Shown here: in pieces, positions 12,621 through 25,000 of the stretch | Position numbering within the stretch: the first letter of the stretch is position 1 | Layout: every line of letters begins with the position of its first letter | From: Otis tarda | Taxonomy: Eukaryota > Chordata > Aves > Otidiformes > Otididae | NCBI GenBank assembly: GCA_026413225.1 | Contig: CM048560.1 | Coordinates: forward strand, 14,898,001-14,962,000 | DNA: 64,000 nt | Direction of reading: 5' to 3' | The notes under the pieces: generated by a model | What the model saw: only the letters and a program-made list of their open reading frames with translations | What the model was told of the DNA's origin: nothing | The model's database searches: none | Position numbers and translations under genes: made by a program

Positions 12621-13329
12621 GGCTACACAATTCCAGTTCTAGAAGATGTAAAATATGGCTAAATGAACTTAGTATGGACTGATTTGTTATTTCATGTATG
12701 GCATAGAGTATAGGCAAATTCTGCTTGTTATTTTTGCATATAATAATCCTATGCAGAACCCTTGCATTGTCAAGCATTGAGGGAAAGAGATGTTATTTAT
12801 TTGTCATTATTATTAAGAATGTCTTACAGTTAGTCTCTTTCTAAAAATTGCTGGCAAGCATCAGACAAGGAAAAAAACAGGCATGTTCTTTTATGAAAGC
12901 CAATACGTGCACGTTTCAGAATAAGCACATATTTTGAGGATGTGTAGATCTGGTAGGATACTATTGTCTCAAGGTATGACACTTCTATTTTAAATAAATG
13001 ATTTCTGTGGGATAGATAAGCTGAACTTGCTAGGTGGAAATTGAGAGGGAATCTACAACAGTATGTTGGCATCTAGATTTTCAAATAATTCTATTAATTG
13101 GTAATTCATATTTTTTTTTCCTAAGTATGATCTCTCTAATCTTCCAGAAGGTTTCTAGGAAACATCAAATGCAAGAATTGGGTAAAAAAAAAAAAAACCC
13201 ACACAACTCACCTTTATTCCCCAAAGTGATAGTTGTAACGGTCAGAATTAAAGAATCAGCATTTACCAGGAGTTCCAGCAAACTGCACGCTGAGACATTC
13301 ACCATACCCTTATATGGAGGAAATAAAAC
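12621..13329. other. AT-rich non-coding DNA
   Basis: An A12-13 run followed by CCCACAC lies near 13183-13202. Nothing else was recognised. Confidence 0.6.
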
Positions 13330-13640
13330 GCATGAGGCATGAGACTGGAAATTGTTAGCAAACTGTCAGCATTTAAAGGCAGGCATTGACCATTATATTA
13401 GATTTAAATTGCAGGTAAAATACCACACTACACAATTACAGTACTCTAAATATTGAATGAAAACCAGTTACTTTTGCTAAAGTAGAAGTATAATCAGCAG
13501 GCACTCTTATTGGTTTATTGAACATATTTTGGGGTCCATTCCAGCTGTCTTTATTAGCTCTAATGCAAATGATTTTTACACTGCTATTTTGCCAAGTCCT
13601 GGTAGCTGTAGTGCTGAAAACACACCCCACTGCTTTGTAT
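13330..13640. promoter_or_regulatory. Candidate conserved non-coding element
   Basis: Non-repetitive AT-rich DNA with a perfect ATGCAAAT octamer (13563-13570) and several ATTA cores. Texture is similar to 12160-12620, about 1 kb away. No coding potential is seen. Conservation is unproven. Confidence 0.25.
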
Positions 13641-15539
13641 CTGCTGGGGATTTACCGAGAAATATGATAAAAGGTACATAAAACAAGTAACAACACAGAA
13701 CCAGTGCCATACTAGAAAATGAAAACTAACAGGGGAAAATTATACTGTAAGCATTAGGAGCTATTGCGTGGTTTCGTACAGTGTCACTCAAAAGCACGTA
13801 AGTTCAAAGTTTGATACATACCAGTAGTCGCTCTGGTCACTTCCCACAGGGTGGGCAGACCCAGGCAGGGAGACACATCACAGCTGGCACAGCCCCACAC
13901 CTGGGTCCCCCCCAGGACCTGCCCACCTGCCTGTGATGGCTGGAAGGAGACCCAGGGATGACAGAGCCCACCAAGGGCTGGGGCCCAGCAAGAACAGAAA
14001 GAGTGACAGAGATGGGAACAGGCTGGACCAAGCCAAGAGTGCCTGAGCAGGGTGAGCTTCTGGCATGAGAAAGAGTCTGCAAAGACATAAGGACTGAATT
14101 TTATTCAAAGACATTGCTTCTGACTTTGGAGGCATCCTGCATGGGAGAGGTGCAAACCTGATCTCTTTGAATAGGGCAAGGAATGACCTGGGAGTCTGGC
14201 ATAAATAAATGAGTGTAAGGTAGAAAGTAGAAGTGAGTTAAAGGGAGAAGGCATTGACTGGGATCTGAGGAAAAGGTCTGGTCATATCTTGCGGGTGAAC
14301 AGAACTGATCATGTAAGAAATTTGCTGTGGCTCAATTTTCAGTAAGAAAAGTCAGTTGTGTTTGTGGTGAGAGATTACCTGAAGCAGAGGAGGCTGCAAA
14401 ATCATCATGACCTATGGGGAAGAGACCTGTGTGTAACTGAGTCTGACAAGGGATTTCCAGCGCAGGAGAGCGGTGGGTGTTTTTGTCACAGTGCTGGCCC
14501 AGGTAACCTCATGGTCCGGCTGAATTGTCAGCTGTAACTCGCACACTGAGAAACTTGGGGAATCTGAGTGCTGGTGCAATGGCAGTGCAAGAGATCTGCC
14601 CTCGTTGCACTCGCGACACCACATGGGAACAGCACAATATTACATTTGTAAGCAAGCCCTACAACCAGGCAAGCAACAGAGATTGAGTGAATAGCTTTTA
14701 CAGACAAACTGAATAAAAGTACAGTGACCAGAACTGGAGAAAATCTCAAGAAGAAAAAAGTATTTGGTTAAATACAGAATAAGATAAATGACAGTGATAT
14801 GTATGGAAGTGTTTTAATAGAACTATGAGAAATACTGATGATGTTCAGACACAGCAAGGCAAAGTTACCTGCAGGCTTTTGACAAAATGCAGAAGCAAGT
14901 CAAACTCACTTCAGTCTCATCTCTTGTAGCAGTTGCAGGACATGGACTGTATGTACTCCATATAACGGAAAACTGCTTGAGGAAAAAAAAAAAAAAAGTC
15001 TAGATTTCCACAGAATAAATACACTAGAATAATATTCTGCATTTAAATACCTTAAATTGGATAAACAATACCCCATGGGTAGAACCTATAAAAGGCTATT
15101 CCTACAGAAGATGAAATCTAGAAAACAGTTTTAATTAAATCTTTCCAAGGACTTCATAAAAATCTGAGCACAGCAGCGGTGCTACATGCAGTACCTCCAT
15201 GACGGCCCTGAGCTATACAATCCAAAATGGAGGAGCACATAATACTTTTTTTCCCTAGGTATGCACACAAACACATCATTAGTTCAAAATCAATGCACAA
15301 ATGAGAGATGTGATCAGAAAATTACATTTATTCACTGCAGCACAGAGAGCACCGCCATGGACCTAAGGCAGTTGCTGAGCCGTCGAGGAGAGCAGCGCTG
15401 CAGCAGGCAATTGATGCCTCTGAACACAGAGGGAACCGCTGCCTGCTGCTAGGTGATTATCACCAGCATTTTTTCAGAATAATGTAAGTAAGCAACATTT
15501 TAGGTTGCACTATAATATCCACCAGGCATAGTATTTGCA
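13641..15539. other. Mixed non-coding DNA with a GC-richer patch at 13840-14060
   Basis: The GC-richer patch carries two overlapping minus-strand open frames (13837-14088 and 13878-14135) without motifs. The remainder is moderately AT-rich, with an A run near 14983-14996. No exon, RNA gene or known repeat was recognised. Confidence 0.55.
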
Positions 15540-15800
15540 AAGACATAAGGGAGCAAAATGCATACCTGAGGAACCTCTGCAACAGCCCAGGGATGATGCT
15601 GGGCAGGCATCGGTCCCCTCCCACAGTGAGTGCCCCTCAGTGCCAGGCGCCTGCTGGGTGAGCCCAAACTCGCATGCAGACAGCCAGGTGGCTGGCTGGG
15701 AGGAGTCGCAGGCACTGGAGATCACGTCCCCACGTTGGGCAGCATCACAGGGGTGGCACCACACGGTGCCTCACCACACATGTGGCTTTCAGAGCCACCA
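15540..15800. other. GC-rich non-coding patch
   Basis: Short block of about 60 percent GC with open frames in three phases, including a 137-codon frame at 15535-15948 (plus). Simultaneous frames on both strands and the lack of any known motif argue against coding. Confidence 0.45.
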
Positions 15801-18046
15801 CCACATTGTCTTGGGTGAAAAATCCAATCCAAAGAGCAGCCTAAGCCAAAATAGTGCCCAGCCCCATCAAACCACCCATTTGCCGATGATTCCCTCTCCT
15901 CCCTGCCTCCTGTTACAACAGCAACATTTGTTCACATATAGTGCATGATAAGCCATACATTCAGCCAGTGCAGCGCAGTGTAATTCCCCTGCCAACAACA
16001 GGACTTCAGCAAGGTAGGATCAATTTACACACACTATGCAAGCATTCAAAAATTAATGGAACTATTCTTCTGGTTTCACCTGACAGGAGGTAAATTATTG
16101 ATCTTTGCAATATGAAAGTGCCAAAAAGAACAAACTCAGAATAGCATGCTTTCATGTGCACCCTTGCCTCCCCTTGTCAAACTTAAAACACAGTCATATC
16201 CAAAGGGCTGCAGGGAGAGTTGAGGAACACATGTTCCTCCCTGTACAATTTAATCATGGTGCAAGCAGAAGACGGCTGCTCCAAGAAGCTGAACAAGAAA
16301 CAGTATCACCCGAACCCGTGGCACAAGCCTATGCCCACAGGAATACATGCAGGGAGACTGGCAGTTCAGGCTATCAGAGCCTTTCCTTAATCTTTAACAC
16401 AAGACTAAGGATGTACAGCCCTACAGCCAACTCTCGTATACCTGAAAGCCTGCTACAGTCACTGATACATCACCAATGCTCCTCACTCAAGGGGCAAGTC
16501 TGCTTTATAAACCAAACCTCTTTTTCCCCCGTTTGCCCCCCTCTCCTGGCAACTCCATACACTGCGACATAAAGCAGAGCTCCTGTAAAGGCGCTGCAGA
16601 GGCTGATGCTCCACAGGATGAAGGCCATACTGTACAGCAGCTGCTCCCCCCCTTAACTCCTGCCTGCTCCCCTCCACATACCACCAAGGAATTACAGTAT
16701 GGGGACTTCCATTCCCAATAGGTGATATATAATAGAAGAACAGAAAATAACCCTACGAATAATGACTAATATTTTTCCTAACATCTTCACTCTCTTCATT
16801 GTGGAAAAAAGAGCCATTCCTCCAAGAGAAGTCCTTGTTCCGTGACCCTAAACACAGAGCATTACATCAGGTTACAGGAAGTCACATGATGTGGGTAGGT
16901 ATCCGGCGATAGTAGCTAAAAAACTGATTTTTTTTTTCTTTTTTTTTTTGTTCTTAGATAGTGGCACACCTCTACTAATTTGTTGTATGAATAAAACAGC
17001 TTGAATGATCTTAGCCTAGAAAAGGATTTCTCTGAAGACACCAAAACTAACAGGCTAGGAGGGAAAGAAAGAAGGATTACATTTCCCTTTCTACTCATTT
17101 TGCCTAGCTTTTAAAGCCTATGAATTCCAGGTTATGCTTAACCTTTTTGCCTAACACAGCACTGTGGCTTTCCAGTACATTTCAGTAGAAGTCTCACAGC
17201 CTCTACCAGGTGCATCACACCCTCTGCAAAGTCCATCTCCGCAGGACAACTGTTCCCCAAACCCTGCAGAGAAAACCACATTCCAAGTTCCAAACTTGAG
17301 CTATGTATTTAATATGCCATACTCCACTGCTTCCCCTCAAAATGATGCTGCTCTTTGCTGGAAAGGGATAAGCTTTCCTCCCAACATGTTATCTCGCATA
17401 TTGAGTCTCCGAGCAGAGTTTGAGCACAGGATGATGGAGAACCTCAGTGTATTGCTGTGACATGATATTTTCTCTAAATGCATTCAGAAGTGAATTTTGC
17501 ATTTTATCAAAACATTGCACGTTACAGAGCACAACCACAATTTCAGGAGCAAACCATACTATTGAGAACTTTGCTTAGTATTTATCTTAAACTTTTTCTG
17601 CATTTGTCTCAGGCCCGCTTTCTAGTTTATCTCTCAGATGGTGAATAATTCCTTTGTCTTTCACACTGTTTGTATCTTGAAGATGTTATTGATTAGGAAT
17701 AGGCCTTTTAGGTCTTTCCAGGTTCTATACATCTCTTGGTATCGTTTTCATTACGGTGCTTTTTCTGATGTTTTCTGTAGTACTTGCTTTCTCCTCCTAC
17801 CCTTCCACCTTCCTTCCAAAAGCTGGAAACAGGGGAGGTGAAACATTAACATTAATATGCTCCTCTGCTTACCGTGATATTTCTACTAGCACTCAGCTTG
17901 AATATTGGCAGGAGTTCACATCTAACCACTACACCACAATGCTTATTCTGCCTTCAGCATGCTCATGTTAACCTGCAATAATTGTTCTAAAACAACATTT
18001 CTGCTCAAAACTTCCTTAGTAATGTCATGCTAATAAAATTCCTCTT

Positions 18047-18069
18047 AAAAACAAAACAAAACAAAAAAA
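18047..18069. repeat. Short A-rich (AAAAC)n tract
   Basis: Pure A/C tract built from AAAAC units ending in A7. Low-complexity slippage DNA. It could be the tail of a decayed retroposon, but no body is recognisable upstream. Confidence 0.85.
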
Positions 18070-20831
18070 TCCTCTTTGTTTTATGAGAATTTATAGCAAC
18101 ATTCTTCATTGTTATTCTGGCAGCTCATCCCTTAGCAACAGTCTCACTGCAGCCCCACTGGAAAGACCAATACATTTTATTTATATTTGTATTATATGTA
18201 TATAATTCCAGCAGGAATACCATAGACTAACAATTATTTATTCTTTTCTTGTTTTGCAATATACAAAGTTCTTTCCTTTTAAGATTTTTATTAAGTATTC
18301 TTTCTTCTTTAATCTTGATTATTATCTTTCTTGATCATATCCCCTAGTCTCAGTATAAACACAATCCTTCCAACTCAATCCCCCTTTAACCCTCTGCCTC
18401 TCACTCCTGTGCAGCATTCACTTCTGTGAACTAAAGAGATGGAAGCAGATGAAAGATAGGCTTATGTTTTCTTCTGTTTTTCTTTTTATTTTATCAGAAG
18501 CTTATCATTTTCTCCAAGAACTGAAGTGACACAGAGCATAGTCAAAGGCTAAGAGTAGTTTATCACATTTTCACCCAACGTATTACAATTCACTTGCATG
18601 CCATCTACTTTTAGCACATTTCAAATAACATTTTCTATTCCCTGAACAACATCCTGGAATGACAGCAGCATCTTCAGCAGACAAGTCTACCTCAGCACCC
18701 AATGGTTTGCGCTTTCTGTGCGACTATCAGTAACGTCCTGTGTTGTACATCCCATCACAACTTGAGCACACCTCACCGACAGCCTCAACATAGAATTTCT
18801 TCCATAGCAACTCTCACAAACAGTGCTTGGATTGCATTAAGTCCTGGAGAAGGGCATTTCTTCTGGATGACCTCAGCCTTGTTTCCCTGCAGTCGGTAGG
18901 TGCAGCACCTTGAGGGTGCAGTTTCGCAGCCACTGGGCGCCCCTGCAACAAAAGTCTTGGAAATCACATCTTCCCTCTCCTAGGAATGAAAAAAAGTGTC
19001 TTTTTTTTGCCTTTGCTACTACATAGGATTTGCCAACAAGTTACCTGGTGGGGAAGTAAAAGCAAACAAATCCTGAGGCTACTAAGAAGCTGGAGTTTCC
19101 TCCACTTACTCTGGCCAACGTATCCTCATTTGCACAGGTCCATTAACACACACATATTTTGAGATTTTGGCATGCCCATGATCGTAAGTGAAACAAAAAC
19201 TGCCTTTGTTCTTTCCCTATAAAAGGCAAAGACTGGTACAAAAGATTTGACTTCCGTAAAAATTACTATCTCACGCATTAATGGTATATTATTACCTTTA
19301 GCATCCCAAATAGCTACAATAATATTGACTTGCACCATTAGGTGTCTTTTTGACTATCACACTATGAAACACTTTCGTCCCTTTTCATGCATATTTTCAG
19401 CAGCCTGTGTTGGCAGGAACTAATACTTTAATGCAGATTAACTGTGCTACCTTTGGCATTATTCAAGGTATGCTTACCTGCAGCTGAATTAAATCTATCA
19501 ATAATTCCCAGCCAGTACTTACAGCAAGTCTGTAATTGCGTGTGGGATCAGATGTATCAGTCCAGCGATCCTACAGTGCTCCTTTTGAGTTGAAACATGC
19601 TATTCCTTATGGGAGTGGTATACTGGAAAGAAGTTTCTGTTTGTAACCTTGAGGAACAGGAAGACCCTCATGCTTGCAGTCACACATGTTCTATCTCAGC
19701 AGAAAGCATTGTATTCAATATACTTTGCTGAGTTTTCTGCCTGTTTTAAACCAAAACATAAGGCAAAAGGAGAATAAAGTGGCTATTCAAAAGAAATATA
19801 TTTTCCACAGTCAGATTCACAAGTCAAACCGCACTAGGCAAGAGTGTAAAAGCAACAGAGAAACCCAATCTGGTGGCTGTCCCCAGGGTGGTGGCCCTGT
19901 GCCTCATGGAGCGGGTGGCCCCCCAGGACTCCCTACCCCCACACAGCACCAGGGCAGCCGCCTCTGCCCACTCTCCACAATGCCATCCAACCCAGTACCA
20001 GTCTGACAAAGTGCTTTAACACAACCTTGTTATAGTCTTCAGGTAAATCATTTACCGTTCCCTCGTCTTAAGACTGTGCTGACAAGCTTACAGCAATATA
20101 ACCCTGTCCATGAGTTACTGGAGGTCAGTAAGAGACACTGCACAAGCTGCAGGAAGCCCACGTTACTCTGCTACAGCCGGTAAACACATCTCCCTTGGTG
20201 TGTTCATCCCGGCTCGCTGGACTAGCACACAGAAAGCCTGGTTACCAAAAAAGATCACTTCTCTCTCCACCCGTATTCATCAGGTCATTCGAACCCAACA
20301 CTGTGGCGTTCCCACCACTGATGCTGTATGTGCAGCTTTGGTGCACTGCGCTCTGCTGCAAGCACAGGGTGGGAAAACCCACTTCAACCAAGTACCCCAG
20401 CCAGGATTTTTTGGTTGCTACTTTTAGCAGAAAGCACTGATTTGTTTCAGGACTCAGCCACAAAATAACATGGTCGCAAATATACAAACCATCGCTTACC
20501 CAGAGGTGCTGTATCCTTATTAAAGCTTTCTGAAAGGGAAATGGCTCCACATGTGGCATTGTCCTGTTGCCTCCTGAACAGGCTTTAGACTACATCTCAT
20601 TTTAGCTGAAGTATCATCTTCTGTTGTCAAGAACCACTATGGAAAGAATTAACAACAATATCTGATGATTTTGTCCTAATGATTAAGGATTGATACTAAA
20701 AAACCTCAGCAGTATTCAAATCACTGTAGCTTTTGCAGTACCTGTATGTATGCAGGTTAGAAAAAGACATTTGTAAACAGTACCTCTATCTAATGCATGA
20801 CTGTTTGTTATACATTTTCTAGTAATCTTAA

Positions 20832-20851
20832 TTAAGGTTATTTAACCTTAA
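20832..20851. repeat. AT-rich perfect inverted repeat
   Basis: TTAAGGTTA, spacer TT, then TAACCTTAA: 9-bp arms that are exact reverse complements. It lies right after another palindromic word (CTTAATTAAG, sharing bases). A protein-binding site or chance are both possible. Confidence 0.75.
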
Positions 20852-22010
20852 AAAGTTCAGAACTTGCTTTCTAGGAATTTTATGATAACTCAGGTAACCC
20901 AATCACACATCTGTAGAACAATTCAGCACTAAATGGAAGATTTCACAACTGCTGCTGTCTCTTACGGATACTAGAAAACAGAAAAGAGAACTATGGACAA
21001 GGCTCTGCTTGTGCTTCCATTAGAGACCTTAGACAAATTCATTTTGATGTCAGTGATGGAGGGTTTGGCTTTAGAGACCTTCTATGTAGAAATGTCCATT
21101 TTGCTTGCTGCACCACTAAAGAGAGGTAGAAAATAATTAAAGTAAATACATATGTACAATTAGGCAAAACAGTTGCCTTTAGTGCCTTCCTGCATGGTAA
21201 AAGGAAACCCTTCCAATATATTCATTGTTTGCTGATCAGATACTAAAGGCAACCTTTTGTTTGTTGGCAAACTAACATGATGCAGCCGTATGCAGGGAGA
21301 TGCTGGGTCCTGCACAGGGGCCGGAACCAGCCACTGTAGGGCTCCCTCTGACGGAAACTCCAACGGGACACGTTTAAAACGTTCATACAGAAAGGCAAGG
21401 AGATAATAAGTGTAGCTTAGTTTATGCACAACTCAAGGGTTTGCACCACTGATTTGTAGCACAGACGTTTTACTGCAGATTACTGTTTCTGGTTGGTGGC
21501 AGGAATATCCACACAAAAGCAGGTCAACGCGCAGTTAGAGCACAGCTTGAGGAACTACAGAACATTTCATGTCATCCTTTTAATTTGATTTTTACTTCTA
21601 ACGAAGAACTTTCTGGTCTGCCAAGTACAAGCCAAATATTAAACAAAAGGGGAAATATTTTGGCTAACAGTATTTTACTCTCTTTTTGAATGTCAGCACA
21701 TGTCCCCCTGGCAGATTCCATAAATTCAAGAGCTACACCAGATGGTTGCGTAACAACTATGTCCAAAATACACTCTAGAAGTTAAAGAATCACAACAGAA
21801 GACAATGAGTGGGTGGCTAAGAGACATGAACAACATCCACTGCCAATCACTTCCGTCAGGTGGACAGAGCGATTTAAATGTGTCAGGAATGTCACCTGGA
21901 AGAGAGCAGAGCACAGCCTACGCTGGTACAATGTGGCACTGCGCACAGCAGCATACTGCAGATACTGCTTCAAATGTATATATTTTAGAAGACCCTATTT
22001 TAAAATCAAG

Positions 22011-25000
22011 GTAATGGAAATGAATAGAAAAATGTTAAGAATATTTTTTTTTCAGCATTTGCCTTTGGGATTGCTTTATCTCCACACAAAATGCTCATTC
22101 AGGTTTTGAAACTTCAATATAGGGTTTTCCTTTATTCTTAATTAGGCATTTTATATATCCCCTCTTAAAAATTTATACTCAACTTCTTTTATGGTTAAGG
22201 TTTTTGGAGGGTTTTTTAGTAACTTTCCCACTTAAAAGCTGTGTTACAAGAAGTGTTCTCAGTTACAGGTGTGCAATTCAGTCATCGGGGATATGTAGAT
22301 AACAAATTATCCACAGTTTCAAATTTTTTCCCCATCTAGTTCATAGCTGTTGTACTAAATCTTGTCTGACAATGGTATTTTTGTGAAAGCTTAGCTCCTG
22401 TCAACAGTACGTCATTGGTTTAGGAGATGTGCTATAAGTGAATATTTATATTCTGAGTTTCTGAGAAAAGAAAACGTTATGCAGGAAAACCATATACAAT
22501 AACATGAAGTATTCTCTGGGAGAGGGCAGCAGTACACAAATTGCAGTCAGACACCACAGCTTTTATATAAAAATATAGAATTTACTTTAAGAGGTGCAAA
22601 CAGCAGGGCACCAAGTGCTGAGAGAGCCAACAATGAATATATTGGAAGGGTTTCCTTTTACCATATAGCACTGGTGTTTGTGAATAGGACAGTGCTAAAC
22701 ACTGCAGCCATTCAAGGGCACAGTGCAGAAGTGCGTGTTTACAAGAAAATCTCAGGCTTGTAAACAGCAGGGCTTTAGGCAAGCAGAGAAGAGTTCACGT
22801 TACTGAGAAGGGAACGCAGCACAAAATGTCCAGCTTCTTCGCAGAGAGTCATCCCGCTTGCTGCTGTCTAAAATTAGAGACATAGCCATTGTTCCAATGG
22901 ATAATCAGGGCCAAGAGCTTTTTTAGGGCATCTCTTGACAGCATGAGGGCTGGTACAGTTCGGCATGTCAGTTTAGCTGCACTGAAAATCTGAAAAGGCC
23001 AAATTACAGTTTTATTTTTCTCTATATTTCATTACAAAGATACTAACAGTATCAACAGGATTAATTTGATGATGGGATTAAAGAGATGTTAACGTCTTAA
23101 TGAGATCAATCACATTCTGGAAAAAAAAAAAAAAACCCGAAATTTTATCAGGAGGGAGTCAGGGGAGTGATTTGAGAACAGGTTTAATGCAAGCACAAAA
23201 TTTAGTGTCCAGAAAAGATTTCTTGGAGTTTTTTAATTCACTTTAATTTCCACATATTTGAGTCTGGAAGTCCATTAAGAAGAAAACTATAGTATTCCAG
23301 TTTTGAAATTAGAAGGCACAGTAATTAATGTTCCTGCATCAGAGTCTGAGGTGAGAGCTCTCGGTCGCCCTGCATTTCTGAGGAAGCAGGATGCTGATAG
23401 AGCAAGGGCAGAAATGAGCTCACTGAAGCAGAGCCCCTGATAACAGCAGGTACCTGCTGAAGTCCTTGAAATGAGCAGAGTTTCAGTTTGCTTGAATTCA
23501 CTAGAAATGGCTCTGCTTCCACTTTGCTATCCAAGAGTCTGTTTCCAGCAAGTAAAATGGATGATTAAGTAGGAGACACCACAGTAAAGTGTTTGCAAAC
23601 TAATACGTAATCTGTACCACACAGGATATGGTAACGATAAACATCATATGAGGAATAACACAGAAATCCCAAAGAACCAAAACTGCGTAACCTAGGAGCA
23701 ACAAATAACAAAGAGGGAAAATACTAGTTGGCAAGCATGCCTGATAAACCATAAATTAATCATTAAACATTACAAATTATTCAACAACTTCCTAGATTTA
23801 GTTGCATAAGGTCTCCCTACTAAAATACATGCCTTTACAGTCCGAATTTGAATATGATATAAGCATTCCATTAATGCAGCAGCTAACAAAAAATTACTTT
23901 AAAGCAAAAAAAAAAAAAAAAAAGGCATTATAAACCAGAGTGATTTTTGTGCTCTGGAGCAGTAATTTTTCCCTTCTCAGTGCAATATGAGGTTTGCTGC
24001 CCATGTTATCATGAACACACTGATTCAAAGATTCAAAGCTTCAAAATGTTGATTCGAACTTCAAGTCAGCATCCTGTTCCCTACAATTTCAGAGGATTAT
24101 ATTCTGTGTTTATTATTCCCCGAATTCAGTGACTGCCCTTTCCACTTTGAGGAAGCTCAGAGGACTCAGTGACTGAGGCAACAGGTCACCCAGTCCCCCC
24201 TCTGCATCTCTGCAAACAGATGACTATGATTATCCAGACTGCTCTTTTTTACTGCTATGACAAGTTTAGTTTCTGCACGTTGGCTTCTAAATTTGCAGTT
24301 TCACTGAGAATTGCCATTTTGAGTAGGAGCCTACAAAATACTTGACGGCATATCCCACTCATCAGGCGTATGCTCACATGTCCTACAGATAACAGAGCCC
24401 GGTGCACCAACACTTTCCAGATATGCTGTCCGAATGCGCTGACTCAACTGCACTGCAGCCCCCCCAGCCTTACAACACCACCAGAGCTGGTATAGGTCCT
24501 CACCCCTCCAGTCCCTGTTTGATGCACCCTCCCCACCTGCCCATCACTTTCTAGTAGTTACCACAGTGCTCAAGGATCAATCACGACAAAAGCATGGTCA
24601 GTCTCATTTCTTCCTTTCTGTACCATCACAAAATGCCCGTGCGGATGCAGAGGAACAGGCATTTACCTCTTCAGGTCACAGGGTGGGGAGGGGACATTAG
24701 TCTGTGGCCCCAGGTCTCCATCTTGCAGCTGCTTCAAATTATACTCTTTTAGATGGTCTCCTCCACTCCTACCAAACAAAACCCACTCCACTTTTTTCAG
24801 CCCATGCTCCTTTTTTCTCCAGTCCCATAGCATTTCCCGTCCTAGCTGCAACCGTACCTCTCCACTTCTTCGCATCGTTTTAATGCCATATTCCTTTCTC
24901 ACTTTCGTGGGTGATACCTTCTTACTGATTAGGACTGCTCCAGCCTGATCAAGGCAAACAGGATTATTCAAGATAATCAACATTTCTATACGGCACTGAC

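Larger units (their letters stand above)
15801..22010. other. Non-coding DNA, nothing recognised
   Basis: The largest open frame is 155 codons (16105-16572, plus). Its translation shows no domain, signal peptide or membrane segment that I recognise. An A/C-rich slippage tract sits at 18047-18069 and a 9-bp-arm palindrome at 20832-20851. Runs of T occur near 16928-16950. No CR1 fragment, RNA gene or convincing exon was seen. Confidence 0.55.

Noticed and set aside
16105-16572. 155-codon plus-strand open frame
   Set aside because: No motif recognised, overlapped by other-phase frames, no exon boundaries.
22516-22530. CTCF-like core (CTGGGAGAGGGCAGC)
   Set aside because: The AGAGGGCAGC half fits but the upstream CCA half does not. 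About 12 of 15 positions is not enough to call a site.
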